Of a DNA stretch of 64,000 nucleotides, positions 7,973 to 16,895 are shown piece after piece; positions within the stretch are counted from its first letter, which is position 1; each line of letters starts with the position of its first letter. The notes below the pieces were generated by a model. That model was not told the DNA's origin and searched no databases. It saw nothing but the letters and a program-made list of their open reading frames with translations. The position numbers and the translations under genes are program-made. Source of the DNA: Candidatus Cloacimonetes bacterium 4572_55 (GTDB taxonomy: Bacteria > 4572-55); assembly GCA_002084765.1 (NCBI GenBank), contig NBMB01000020.1:5385-69384 (forward strand), read 5' to 3'.

Positions 7973-9937
7973 ATGTTTAAAAATGACGAATATCCATTTG
8001 GACAAGAGATCGCGTGGCGACCCAATTCGAAATGGATTGCCGAGAGTAATCTACAAAGATTTATGAATAAGCACGGGATCACCAAGTACGATACTTTATA
8101 TCAGCGGTCGATCAAAGACGCTGGCTGGTTCTGGACAGAAATTTTAAACGAGCTAAAAATCAAGTTCTATCAGCCTTACAGCCAAGTGCTTGATCTATCT
8201 GGCGGCATTCAATTTCCTCGTTGGTGTGTGGACGGCAAAATGAATATCATCCATAACATGCTGGACAAATGGCAAGGCACGGATGTCCAGAACAGAGCCG
8301 CGTTGCGCTGGGAATCGGAAGAGGGCGACACGCGTATCTTGACCTATGTGGATTTGAACCGCGAGGTATGTCGATGCGCCAACGCACTCCGCTACATTGG
8401 ATTGGGCAAAGGAGACGCGGTCGCTTTGTATCTGCCGATGATACCGGAATCGGTGATCTCCTTTCTGGCAATTATCAAGATCGGCGGGATTGTTCTGCCG
8501 ATTTTTACCGGGTATAATCACAGCGCGATTGCCACTCGATTGGCGGACGCCGGCGCAAAGGCGGTCATCACCACTGACCGCGTGATCTATCGGGGGAAAA
8601 CCCTGCCGATGAAGAGGAATATTGATGATGCGTTGAAGGTGGTTCCGAGCGTGGAGCATGTGATTGTGGTCAATCGAGCCGGCGCACGCGGCCTCCATTG
8701 GAAAGTGGGACGTGACTATTGGTGGAGCGAGCTGGTCTCGTCTCAATCAATGAAGGCGGAAACTGAGCGCACGGAAGCCGAAGATACATTGTTAATTATG
8801 CACACGGCTGGCACGGATGGCAGACCCAAAGGTGCTGTGCATACGCATTGCGGTTTCCCGATCAAGGCGGCTTTGGATATGTATCATCCCATGGATTTGA
8901 AACCCCAGGACACTGTTTTCTGGATCACTGATATGGGCGGGATGATGGGGCCCTGGCAGGTATTTGGAGCCATGCTGATCGGCGCGACGATCACGCTGTA
9001 CGACGGTGCTTTCGACTTCCCTACTGTCGATCGGCTCTGGATGTTGGTGGAGAGCCACAACATCACCCACCTGGGCGTCTCTCCGACTCTGACAAAAGAG
9101 CTGAAAAAACATGGAAAGGAACCGGTGCAAAGACATAATCTTTCCAGCTTACGAATGATCGGATCAACCGGAAACCCGTGGGACCTGGAGTCTTGGAACT
9201 GGCTTTTCGAGACTGTTCTCAACAGGGAAAAACCGATCTTTAACTACTCCGGAGGGATGGAAATTGGAGGCGGTATTGTGGGCGGCAATTTTTTCAAACC
9301 ATTGAAGCCAGGAGCATTTTCTGGTCCCGTGGTCGGTATGAACTCGGATGTGGTCGTCGAAGGGGGACGTCCGATTCGAGGCGCAGTTGGCGAGTTGGTG
9401 ATACGAGGTCCATGGATCGGTATGACGCGGAGTTTTTGGAAGGACCGACAGAGCTATCTGGACACGCATTGGTCCAAATTCAAAAATTGTTGGAGAAACG
9501 GCGACCTTACCGCGATCGACGAGGACGGCTTGTGGTATATTCTGGGTCGCAGCGACGATACCATCAAAGTGGATGGAAATCCTATCGGACCCGCTGAGAC
9601 GGAAGCGGTCTTAAACAACCATGAATGGATAGAGGAATCCGTCGCTATTGGTGTGCCGCATCCGATGAAAACAGAAGAGGTTATGGTTTTTTGTGTGCCA
9701 ACGCCAAACGCAGAACAGGACGATTCCTTACGAGATGTATTGAAAAAACGACTTGTTGACCAACTTGGAAAACTCTTCGAGCCGAGAGAAATTAAGTTCG
9801 TGACCGCGCTTCCGAAAACCCGAAACGGAAAGGTGATGCGTTCTTTGATCAAAGCCGTCTACCTGGGAGAGAACCCGGGGGACATCGGCAATTTGGAAAA
9901 TATCGCCACGATGGACGCTATCCGACAGGCAAAATAA
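7973..9937 (+). CDS. Acetyl-CoA synthetase-like AMP-forming ligase
   Basis: This 654-residue ANL-superfamily enzyme has an ACAS N-terminal segment (RWCVDGKMNIIHNMLDKWQG), core motif A3 IMHTAGTDGRPKGAVHTHCG, A5 region FNYSGGMEIGGGIVGG, A7 NGDLTAIDEDGLWYILGRSD, A8 DDTIKVDGNPIGPAETE and catalytic Lys motif A10 PKTRNGKVMRSLIK. Such enzymes make acyl-AMP and then acyl-CoA from a carboxylic acid, ATP and CoA. Relative to classical Acs, motif A3 is altered (HTAGTDG instead of YTSGTTG) and motif A5 has YSGGMEIGGG where Acs has YWQTETGG, so acetate should not be assumed as substrate; it may be an acetoacetyl- or medium-chain-CoA synthetase. RBS GAGGAAAAAA precedes the ATG. Confidence 0.88.
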   Translation: MFKNDEYPFGQEIAWRPNSKWIAESNLQRFMNKHGITKYDTLYQRSIKDAGWFWTEILNELKIKFYQPYSQVLDLSGGIQFPRWCVDGKMNIIHNMLDKWQGTDVQNRAALRWESEEGDTRILTYVDLNREVCRCANALRYIGLGKGDAVALYLPMIPESVISFLAIIKIGGIVLPIFTGYNHSAIATRLADAGAKAVITTDRVIYRGKTLPMKRNIDDALKVVPSVEHVIVVNRAGARGLHWKVGRDYWWSELVSSQSMKAETERTEAEDTLLIMHTAGTDGRPKGAVHTHCGFPIKAALDMYHPMDLKPQDTVFWITDMGGMMGPWQVFGAMLIGATITLYDGAFDFPTVDRLWMLVESHNITHLGVSPTLTKELKKHGKEPVQRHNLSSLRMIGSTGNPWDLESWNWLFETVLNREKPIFNYSGGMEIGGGIVGGNFFKPLKPGAFSGPVVGMNSDVVVEGGRPIRGAVGELVIRGPWIGMTRSFWKDRQSYLDTHWSKFKNCWRNGDLTAIDEDGLWYILGRSDDTIKVDGNPIGPAETEAVLNNHEWIEESVAIGVPHPMKTEEVMVFCVPTPNAEQDDSLRDVLKKRLVDQLGKLFEPREIKFVTALPKTRNGKVMRSLIKAVYLGENPGDIGNLENIATMDAIRQAK

Positions 9938-9975
9938 AACAAAATATACGAATTTCGATCGGGATATAAGATAAA

Positions 9976-11632
9976 TCAAGAATCAGGATTAGAAACGCGT
10001 CTGTCCAAAGTGTTCAGACTTTTCTCCAACATCTCTATAAGAGACGGCTCCAACAGGTAATAGCTCGTCTCCACTTTTCCGATAACGCGATCGTCGTCGA
10101 ACTGGTAGAGGGAGAAACGAATTGTTTCTTTTTTGGTTTTTAACACAAACAAGCCCCATATTTGATCATCTGTCGGTAGGGTATGGGGCTGAACAGGCGA
10201 AATCGCAGTCAGATCGAGTATCTGATTCAAAACCACATCCATATCGACTCTCGGAATTTCCGAAGGAACCGGTTCCTGAACCCGCCAACTGGACGTCCCC
10301 TCCTTCTGCGCGGCGAGTCGCTTCTCGCCCCACTGAAGTTCGACCTGATTGACCTCATATCTCTTGAATCTGACCACATGTTGATCTCTCCAAAAATCAA
10401 TAGGCTGGCTCGACAAATCTATGATTTCAGGATTGAGTTCATAGATAAAATCATCCAGCCCTGTCAGGGCAAAATAGGACCCCTTACGCTCGGCGCAGAG
10501 TGGTTAGCAAGGAATCCACGCGGCCGTTATCCGCCCGGATTGAATCCGGTTGAGACATCCTCCAGTCCAAATATTCCGGCTTGTTGAACTCAAATTTTCC
10601 AGCGCGGAGGGTCAGCAAAATGTGACCGATATGATAACTGAAAAAATTCAACAATCTCTTATCCTCAATCTGATCCACCGGGATATTCAACCTTTCACGG
10701 ATCAATTCCGCATCGATCTTGAAAACCATGGGTCGGGTCGAATCCTTGGCGTATACATGTTCCTTCCCGTCCACCTGGTCGCCGATCTGGAGGACAATGG
10801 GCCTTTCCCGATCCCGCAAGGAGACGGTGATGGTCTGTTCAGGATCGTCCAAGCCGTAAAGAGAGAGATCATCCGCCTCTTCTTCCACAAATACCTTGAT
10901 CTGAGCGTTTTTCAAGTCTTCCAAAAAATTCTTTACTTGGTCATGTTTTGCTCTTGCTCGAAAAGGCGAGGTCAACTGCCACTGACCTATAATATTGTAA
11001 CAACTGTATTTCACATCAGAAAGATGGATCGAAAAACCGGTCGCGTCAGCGGCTTGAAAAAGCAGGACGCTTCGATCCCGCAGTTGAAAGGCTTTTTTGT
11101 TCACCTCTTTAAAAAAGGTTTCAGGCAGCAGAAAAATGTCTGGAGAGAGGCTCTTCAGCGCGTAGATAGCGGTCTGACTTGGATTGGATTCGCCGAAACT
11201 AAGCTCGTAGGATTGCTGATCACTCAAGGTGATATCCAGAAAAATTTTTGGATGATCCAGCCCGAATTCGCTCAGATCGAACTCTTTATTCCGAGCGAGA
11301 TTCCCATTCTCGTTTGCGGACAGGGTTCGAATAATCTTTGTCGTTGTCACGCTCTCCAGCAAACTGCGGATCGCCTTGCTATCCCCGGGAGCCTCGACAG
11401 GATGGGTCAATTTCCATTTTCCCGGACTCGTTCGCTCGATCACAACATGACTTTTATTCGATTCCAACTCGATAAACATTACGGAGTCCGGCTCAAAAAT
11501 GAGGAAGCGGTCTGCAGACTCTTTCTCTTTTTCTCTCTCATCCTTGCCTCGAATTTCATAAAAATAAACAAAAGAAAGTAGGATGATAGTAATCATAATC
11601 AGAATATATGTGCCGTTGAATCTATTTTTCAT
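9976..11632 (-). pseudogene. DUF4340 protein of a Gld-like ABC operon, single frameshift
   Basis: ATG at 11632 overlaps the gldG-like stop as ATGA. The first frame encodes an N-terminal membrane helix (YILIMITIILLSFVYFY) and repeated DUF4340 beta modules (FDLSEFGLDHPKIFLDITL; DLSLYGLDDPEQTITVSLR), then stops at 10484. The neighbouring frame continues the same kind of sequence without interruption (AERKGSYFALTGLDDFIYEL, LSSQPIDFWRDQHVVRFKRY) to 9976. One base gained or two lost near 10484-10510, in a CTGCGCCGAG stretch, joins them to a product of about 550 residues. DUF4340 proteins commonly accompany GldG-type ABC subunits. The reading could be a true mutation or an assembly error; nothing else in the gene looks decayed. 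Confidence 0.8.
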
Positions 11633-13005
11633 CTTTTTATCCACCAAACAATAAATCCGGCTATCGAAACCATCAAGGGAATCAGTACAACCGATAACCA
11701 GAAAAGGAGTTGCGCTTGCAAGATCGTCAAGTTCAGCCGGCGTTCATGCGGCTCTTTTGCCCGGACTGAGATCAGGTCTTCCTCGCCTGCAAGCCAGGAG
11801 AGCGCGTTCATAAAAAAGTCGCTGTTTCCATGTTGATAAAAATAGACGTTGTTGGCAAAGTCGGAGTCGCCGATAATGATCATTCGGGTGTTGGGGAGTG
11901 TGGTGTCCGATTCGGATTGTTCCGGGAGATTTCGCTGTCTCTCCACAGACATTGCGATATTCAAAGGACCGATACGGTCGCTCTCCTCGTCATAAAAAAT
12001 CGAATCGGAGCGGGTTTCTCCCCAAGTTCCTTGTCCGGTTTGCGCCAACTTTCGGCACATTAGACCCTTGTCTGCAAATGTCATCACACGCAAGGATCGG
12101 GCTAATGGAAATACAGTATAGACATTCTGGAAATCCTTGGTCACTGCGTGAAAAGGGTCGTAAGTCTCCACAACAGGAACAAAAAAATCGGCACCGCGCA
12201 TGACGCTGAGCGGGTCAATAATTCGATCATTCTCAATCTGCACACCCCAATTGATTATCAGCTCCGACAGATTCTGGTCGATCGGACCCGGGTCAATCAG
12301 AAGGAAAACTCGCCCGCCTTGATCCAGATAGTCGCCGATTATCTGAATTTCGCTTCCAAAAAAATCCTTTGTCGGTCCCGCGATCACCAGAACAGAGCAG
12401 TCGTCCGGCATCTTTTCCATGGTTGCCAGAGAAAGCAAGGAAATTTGGTAAGCATCGGTCTCGATAGCTTTCTTCACCTCAGCGTATCCGTTCTGATCGC
12501 TACCTGCCAGATCATGCTCGCCGTGACCCTCCAAAAAGTAGATATGTTTGTCTTTCTCCTTTGCCGTTCGCAAGATCGCGTTTGTAATCTTGGATTCATT
12601 TGGCAACGCTGCCCGTTCTCGACGTCCCCCCTGCGTGACCATGATAGTTTGGTAGGTTTGGACGCCATATTTTTCCGTTAAGGCAGGCGATAGATCGGGA
12701 TCGACGAACTCCACCTCGACTTTGTCCGAGTGATATTGATATATATCCAGCAGGCTTTTCAAGGAGCGCGCGTCCGAGTCGTCATTCTTATAAAAACAGA
12801 ATATTTTGATCGGCTCTTCCAAACCGGACAATATTTTTATCGTTTGATCAGACAGGCTGTTCTCTTTGTATTCGGTCAAATCCCATCGCTTCGGATGCGC
12901 ATTTGCCAGATAGTTGACAGCGGCAAGGATCACCGCGGATAGCAACAAAAAGAGGATCGCATGACTGCCGTATATCCATTGTCGTTTTTTTGACGTCGTA
13001 TTCAT
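11629..13005 (-). CDS. GldG-family ABC system auxiliary protein
   Basis: This 458-residue protein has one N-terminal membrane helix (AILFLLLSAVILAAVNYLA), a periplasmic ABC-transporter auxiliary domain and a C-terminal helix (LLFWLSVVLIPLMVSIAGF). Motifs typical of the family are RWDLTEYKENSLSDQTIKIL, EPIKIFCFY, VEVEFVDPDLSP, IYFLEGHGEHDL, DCSVLVIAGPTKDF, GGRVFLLIDPGP and MIIIGDSDFANN. GldG works with GldF and GldA in Bacteroidota gliding/secretion, but similar sets occur widely in non-gliding bacteria with unknown cargo. It lies between the permease gene (78-bp gap) and the DUF4340 gene (ATGA overlap). Confidence 0.88.
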   Translation of the reverse strand: MNTTSKKRQWIYGSHAILFLLLSAVILAAVNYLANAHPKRWDLTEYKENSLSDQTIKILSGLEEPIKIFCFYKNDDSDARSLKSLLDIYQYHSDKVEVEFVDPDLSPALTEKYGVQTYQTIMVTQGGRRERAALPNESKITNAILRTAKEKDKHIYFLEGHGEHDLAGSDQNGYAEVKKAIETDAYQISLLSLATMEKMPDDCSVLVIAGPTKDFFGSEIQIIGDYLDQGGRVFLLIDPGPIDQNLSELIINWGVQIENDRIIDPLSVMRGADFFVPVVETYDPFHAVTKDFQNVYTVFPLARSLRVMTFADKGLMCRKLAQTGQGTWGETRSDSIFYDEESDRIGPLNIAMSVERQRNLPEQSESDTTLPNTRMIIIGDSDFANNVYFYQHGNSDFFMNALSWLAGEEDLISVRAKEPHERRLNLTILQAQLLFWLSVVLIPLMVSIAGFIVWWIKR

Positions 13006-13083
13006 AAATTTTATACTCGGTTATTTTCGGATATCAAAATAGTAGATTATCAATCTGCGTTACGATAGCTCACAAAGAGCGTG

Positions 13084-13854
13084 TTACCGCCAGCTTTGGC
13101 TATCCAATACCTTGACAGTCGCTGTGAGGAAGAAGATGATAAATGTCGCATAATAAATCAAGTGTCTGGAGTCGATAATACCGTTATTGAAATCGTTGAA
13201 ATGTTCGATCACAGAAATATAGAGGAGCACTTCCCCCCATGCGCCTTCGATCACGGATCCGGCAAGGACTAAGAGCCATAGGAAAAGCAACCCTCCTCCG
13301 GTGATCACTGCCGCGATAATCTGGTTCTCGGTGAGCGAGGAGGCGAATAAACCAAACGAAATAAATGCCAATCCCATCAGAAAAACGCCCAGATATGAGG
13401 AGAGCAACGCCCATAAATCCGGCTCTCCGTATGTCAATAGGATAAATGGGACATATACGGTAAGTGCCAGGAATGCAAAGAAAAGGGTTGCGGCTGCCGC
13501 AAATTTCCCCAGTACCCATTCGAGTTTATCAATGGGCGAGGTGTAGATCAGCTCGAACGCGCCCAGCCGCCGTTCTTCTGCGAATAGGCGCATGGTCATC
13601 GCTGGCGTCAGGATCAGCACAATGATACTCGTCGCGCTGAAGATGGGGCGAACGACCATCCTGTCGATATTGAGCTGTCCCTGCAGAAAAGGACTGGAGG
13701 TCATCGCTTGCATGCTCATTTGGGTATACCATATGACTGAGTTGTAGAAAAACCATCCGAATAAAATTAGAAATACAGAGATGGAGACGTATGCGATCGG
13801 CGAAGTAAAATATGAGTTGACTTCCCGCTCCCAAACAGCATAAATTTTTTTCAT
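13084..13854 (-). CDS. ABC-2 type permease, GldF-like
   Basis: A 256-residue polytopic inner-membrane protein with about six hydrophobic helices (AYVSISVFLILFGWFFYNSV, IFSATSIIVLILTPAMTMRL, AAATLFFAFLALTVYVPFIL, LSSYLGVFLMGLAFISFGLF, ITGGGLLFLWLLVLAGSVI, YYATFIIFFLTATVKVLD). The segment MTMRLFAEERRLGAFELIYT followed by P-x-x-x-x-E-x-V-x-G-K (PIDKLEWVLGKFAAA) is the hallmark of GldF/NosY-type permeases. Its ATG overlaps the upstream ATPase stop by four bases, so stoichiometric co-expression is likely. Confidence 0.9.
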   Translation of the reverse strand: MKKIYAVWEREVNSYFTSPIAYVSISVFLILFGWFFYNSVIWYTQMSMQAMTSSPFLQGQLNIDRMVVRPIFSATSIIVLILTPAMTMRLFAEERRLGAFELIYTSPIDKLEWVLGKFAAAATLFFAFLALTVYVPFILLTYGEPDLWALLSSYLGVFLMGLAFISFGLFASSLTENQIIAAVITGGGLLFLWLLVLAGSVIEGAWGEVLLYISVIEHFNDFNNGIIDSRHLIYYATFIIFFLTATVKVLDSQSWR

Positions 13855-14888
13855 TCGCTCGTCTCCTTTTCCGATTCTGATCCCTCAAAATTTTCGGATG
13901 TCTCGATATCTTCCTCTGTGGTCAACTGCAGAAAAACCTCTTCCAAGCTCATCCGGTCCGGACGAATCTCATACAAGCGCCATCCGTTCTCGATCACGAC
14001 TTTGGCTGCATGATGACGGATATTTTCTCGTTCCGCGCTCCGGATTGTCAGATAATGTCCCACGGACGCTCTCTCTTGATCCAGAGGCATGGAGGAGTCC
14101 AGCTCTACGGATTCGATCTCTGGAATCTTTCTCAGTTTTCCGACTATTTTCTCTATATTCTTCACGGAATATTCGCCGAGACTCGGCTCTTCGATGTGCA
14201 TCATAAACCGCTCGCTCCCCTGCAATCTCACAGTCAAAGCCTCTGTGGAATCCTTCGCGACGATGTGTCCGTTATGGATGATGATCACCCGACCGCAGGT
14301 CATGCTCACTTCCGGCAGGATATGGGTGGAGAGGAGGATGGTATGGTCGCCGGCTAAGGACTTGATTAGATGGCGGACTTCGATGATTTGTTTTGGGTCC
14401 AGCCCCACTGTCGGCTCGTCCAGGATCAATATTTGGGGATTATGGATCAACGCCTGCGCCAGACCCACCCGCTGTTTATAACCTTTTGAGAGCTTAGAGA
14501 TACGCAATCGCCGATTCTCCCCGATATGGACTCGTTCCACAATATCGCGAATCCGTTTGGATATCTGTCGGAACGGAACTTCCCGAATCTGCGCGACAAA
14601 TCTCAGATACGCGTCTACTGTCATGTCCGGGTAAAGCGGCGGATTTTCCGGCATATAACCGACGTGACGACGCACTTCTTTGGAGTCATCGAACACGTCG
14701 AAACCAGCTACCTTTGCACTGCCGGAAGAGGGAGGAAAAAAGCAACTCAATACTCGCATGGTGGTGGTTTTTCCCGCGGCGTTCGGACCGAGAAAGCCAA
14801 CGATTTCCCCTTTCTCCACCTGAAAACTTACGTCTTGAATCGCAGGCTTTGCACCGTAGTTTTTTGTCAAATTTTCTACTTGGATCAT
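13851..14888 (-). CDS. ABC transporter ATP-binding protein, GldA-like
   Basis: ATG at 14888 (MIQVENLTKNYG) is chosen because GGGGAC precedes it and because the longer frame upstream is encoded by an interspersed repeat. The 345-residue ATPase has Walker A GFLGPNAAGKTTTMRVL (the usual GPNGAGK appears as GPNAAGK), Q-loop GYMPENPPLYPDM, signature LSKGYKQRVGLAQALI (LSKGY in place of LSGGQ), Walker B ILILDEPTVGLDP and switch His in ILLSTHILPEV. A C-terminal DUF4162-like extension (about 220-345) follows. It should energise the GldF-like permease. First gene of the operon. Confidence 0.92.
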   Translation of the reverse strand: MIQVENLTKNYGAKPAIQDVSFQVEKGEIVGFLGPNAAGKTTTMRVLSCFFPPSSGSAKVAGFDVFDDSKEVRRHVGYMPENPPLYPDMTVDAYLRFVAQIREVPFRQISKRIRDIVERVHIGENRRLRISKLSKGYKQRVGLAQALIHNPQILILDEPTVGLDPKQIIEVRHLIKSLAGDHTILLSTHILPEVSMTCGRVIIIHNGHIVAKDSTEALTVRLQGSERFMMHIEEPSLGEYSVKNIEKIVGKLRKIPEIESVELDSSMPLDQERASVGHYLTIRSAERENIRHHAAKVVIENGWRLYEIRPDRMSLEEVFLQLTTEEDIETSENFEGSESEKETSE

Positions 14889-14908
14889 ACGCGTCCCCGT
14901 ATTTAGCG

Positions 14909-14941
14909 CGATCCGCAGATTACGCAAATTATCGTAGATTA
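14909..14941 (-). repeat. Copy of the interspersed TAATCTGCGGAT repeat
   Basis: On the minus strand the copy reads as a degenerate string of AATCTGCG-like units ending in TGCGGATCGCG. It sits 20 bp upstream of the GldA-like start codon and creates a spurious N-terminal extension (NLRNLRIA). The remaining gap up to panB (14942-15229) holds only a weak inverted repeat TGAGATC/GATCTCA at 14974-14998 and no recognisable gene. Confidence 0.75.
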
Positions 14942-15229
14942 AAATATACAAATATAAGCAAAACGCTACCCTCTGAGATCATGCAAGTTCCGATCTCACG
15001 GCTCATCAAACAGGAGAATTTTGTTTCGTGTTCCAAATTGAATCGAGCTTCGGCAAAGGTTCCGCGCAGAAAAATTTCAGGGAAAATTTAAATTAAATAT
15101 GGTCAATTCGAAAATGAATGATTAGATTGTGGCGTTGCCGTGAAGGAAATGACCCTGACTTTTTCGGAAAATATGGGTTTCCAAGACAACACATGGAAAT
15201 CGATTTTTGAACTTCTGGAGGATCACATA

Positions 15230-16033
15230 ATGCAAAAAAAAGTGACAATAAAGACGCTTCGGGGTATGAAGCGTCGTTCGGAAAAAATATGTATGTTGAC
15301 CGCTTACGATTATCTGACGGCGAAACATGTAGACGCGGCTGGGGTGGACGCGATCCTTGTGGGCGACTCTGCGGCAATGGTGTTCGCCGGCTATGAGAAC
15401 ACGTTGCCGATCACCTTAGACGAGATGCTATACCACGTCAAAGCGGTTAATAGAGGACGCAAACGTGCGCTTCTTGTAGGCGATATGCCCTTTCTTTCCT
15501 ATCAGGTATCTCAAGATCAGGCGATCTATAATGCGGGCAGGATGTTGAAAGAAGGCGGCGCGGAAGCGGTCAAATTGGAGGGCGGCGAGCCTATAGCTCC
15601 TTTTATCGACAGAATGACCCGGGTTGGGATACCGGTGATGGGACATTTGGGCATGACGCCGCAATCTGTTCATCAGTTTGGGGGTTATAAACTGCAAGCA
15701 AAGTGTGAACGAAGTGCTGAGCGGCTGCTCAACGACGCTGCAGCTCTGGAGCAAGCCGGATGCTTTGCGATTGTCCTGGAAAAAGTGCCGTATCCCCTGG
15801 CGGGAAAGGTCAGCGAAAAACTGAAAATCCCCACTATCGGAATTGGGGCGGGACCCGACTGCGACGGTCAAGTTTTGGTGGTGGACGATATGCTGGGTAT
15901 CTTTGAGGAGTTTGATCCCAAATTTCTGAAAAGATACGCGAACCTGGCAACGATCATAAGGCAAGCGGTTTCCACTTATGTCTCGGAAGTCAAAAATCAG
16001 GAATTTCCCACCCTGGATCATAGCTATTCATAA
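15230..16033 (+). CDS. panB: 3-methyl-2-oxobutanoate hydroxymethyltransferase
   Basis: The enzyme transfers a hydroxymethyl group from methylene-tetrahydrofolate to 2-oxoisovalerate, giving ketopantoate for pantothenate and CoA synthesis. ATG at 15230 is preferred over an upstream in-frame ATG because GGAGG lies eight bases before it, and the 267-residue product then matches family length. Motifs: ICMLTAYDYLTAKHVDAAGV, ILVGDSAAMVFAGYENTLPI, LLVGDMPFLSYQVS, GAEAVKLEGG, GIPVMGHLGMTPQSVHQFGG, and AIVLEKVPYPLAGKVSEKL followed by GIGAGPDCDGQVLVVDDMLG. It is followed after nine bases by panC. Confidence 0.97.
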   Translation: MQKKVTIKTLRGMKRRSEKICMLTAYDYLTAKHVDAAGVDAILVGDSAAMVFAGYENTLPITLDEMLYHVKAVNRGRKRALLVGDMPFLSYQVSQDQAIYNAGRMLKEGGAEAVKLEGGEPIAPFIDRMTRVGIPVMGHLGMTPQSVHQFGGYKLQAKCERSAERLLNDAAALEQAGCFAIVLEKVPYPLAGKVSEKLKIPTIGIGAGPDCDGQVLVVDDMLGIFEEFDPKFLKRYANLATIIRQAVSTYVSEVKNQEFPTLDHSYS

Positions 16034-16042
16034 GGAAAACGT

Positions 16043-16891
16043 ATGCTTTTGTTTGATACTATTTTCGACATGCAGGGGCAAAGCGAAAAATATCGGAGTC
16101 AGGGGAGAAAAATCGGCTTTGTGCCGACAATGGGATTTTTGCATGAGGGACATCTGAGCTTGATGCGGATTGCCAAAGAGAAATGCGACGAACTGGTGGT
16201 CAGTATTTTTGTCAATCCATCGCAGTTTGCTCCCAACGAGGATTTTAGCTCGTACCCGCGCAATTTCCAGCGGGATATCCAACTGCTGGAGGAAGTCGGC
16301 GCGACCGCGCTTTTTATGCCGACTCAAGAGATGATGTATCCCAAGGGATATAAGACATGGGTCCATGTCGAAAAACTCGATACAAAATTGTGCGGTATCT
16401 CCAGACCCCATCTTTTTCAAGGCGTGACAACGGTTGTAAACAAGCTATTCAATATCGTGCGTCCTCATATAGCTCTGTTCGGACAAAAAGATGCTCAGCA
16501 AGCGATTATCATTAAGAAAATGGTTGTTGATCTGAATATGAATATCGAGATTGTGATCGGGCAGTTAATTCGGGAGACGGACGGGTTGGCGATGAGTTCC
16601 CGGAACAGTTACCTTTCGGAAGAGGAACGGCGGGACGCGGTAGTCTTATATCAAGCACTACAGCTCGGCAAGCGACGGCTGATGGAGGCTGGTATGGGGA
16701 AAACCAAGATTTTGTCGGAGATTCGGCAACTGATCGAGGCTAAACCCACGACCCGAGTCGATTATATCGAGATGCACAGCGCGAAAAATCTGGCGGAAAT
16801 CGGCGAGCATCCCCAGGGCGATATCCTGATCGCGTTAGCGGTATTTGTCGGAAATACGCGGCTGATCGACAATATTACAGTTTCAATCTGA
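16043..16891 (+). CDS. panC: Pantothenate synthetase
   Basis: A 282-residue ATP-dependent ligase that joins pantoate and beta-alanine. The nucleotide-site motifs are intact: GFVPTMGFLHEGHLSLMR (HxGH), VVSIFVNPSQFAPNEDFSSY, RPHLFQGVTTVVNKLFNIV, ALFGQKDAQQAIIIKKMV, and DGLAMSSRNSYLSEEER with the KMSKS-equivalent SSRN loop. AAGGAAAAC precedes the ATG. It forms an obvious operon with panB. The next gene is convergent and ends four bases downstream, leaving no room for a separate terminator. Confidence 0.97.
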   Translation: MLLFDTIFDMQGQSEKYRSQGRKIGFVPTMGFLHEGHLSLMRIAKEKCDELVVSIFVNPSQFAPNEDFSSYPRNFQRDIQLLEEVGATALFMPTQEMMYPKGYKTWVHVEKLDTKLCGISRPHLFQGVTTVVNKLFNIVRPHIALFGQKDAQQAIIIKKMVVDLNMNIEIVIGQLIRETDGLAMSSRNSYLSEEERRDAVVLYQALQLGKRRLMEAGMGKTKILSEIRQLIEAKPTTRVDYIEMHSAKNLAEIGEHPQGDILIALAVFVGNTRLIDNITVSI

Positions 16892-16895
16892 TAGG

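Noticed and set aside
10550-11581. Long open frame on the plus strand (about 340 codons)
   Set aside because: It is antisense to the DUF4340 gene, whose minus-strand protein shows clear family repeats. No ribosome site or recognisable domain on the plus strand.
14889-14951. N-terminal extension of the GldA-like ATPase
   Set aside because: The extra residues are encoded by the interspersed repeat, and a better start with a ribosome site lies at 14888.
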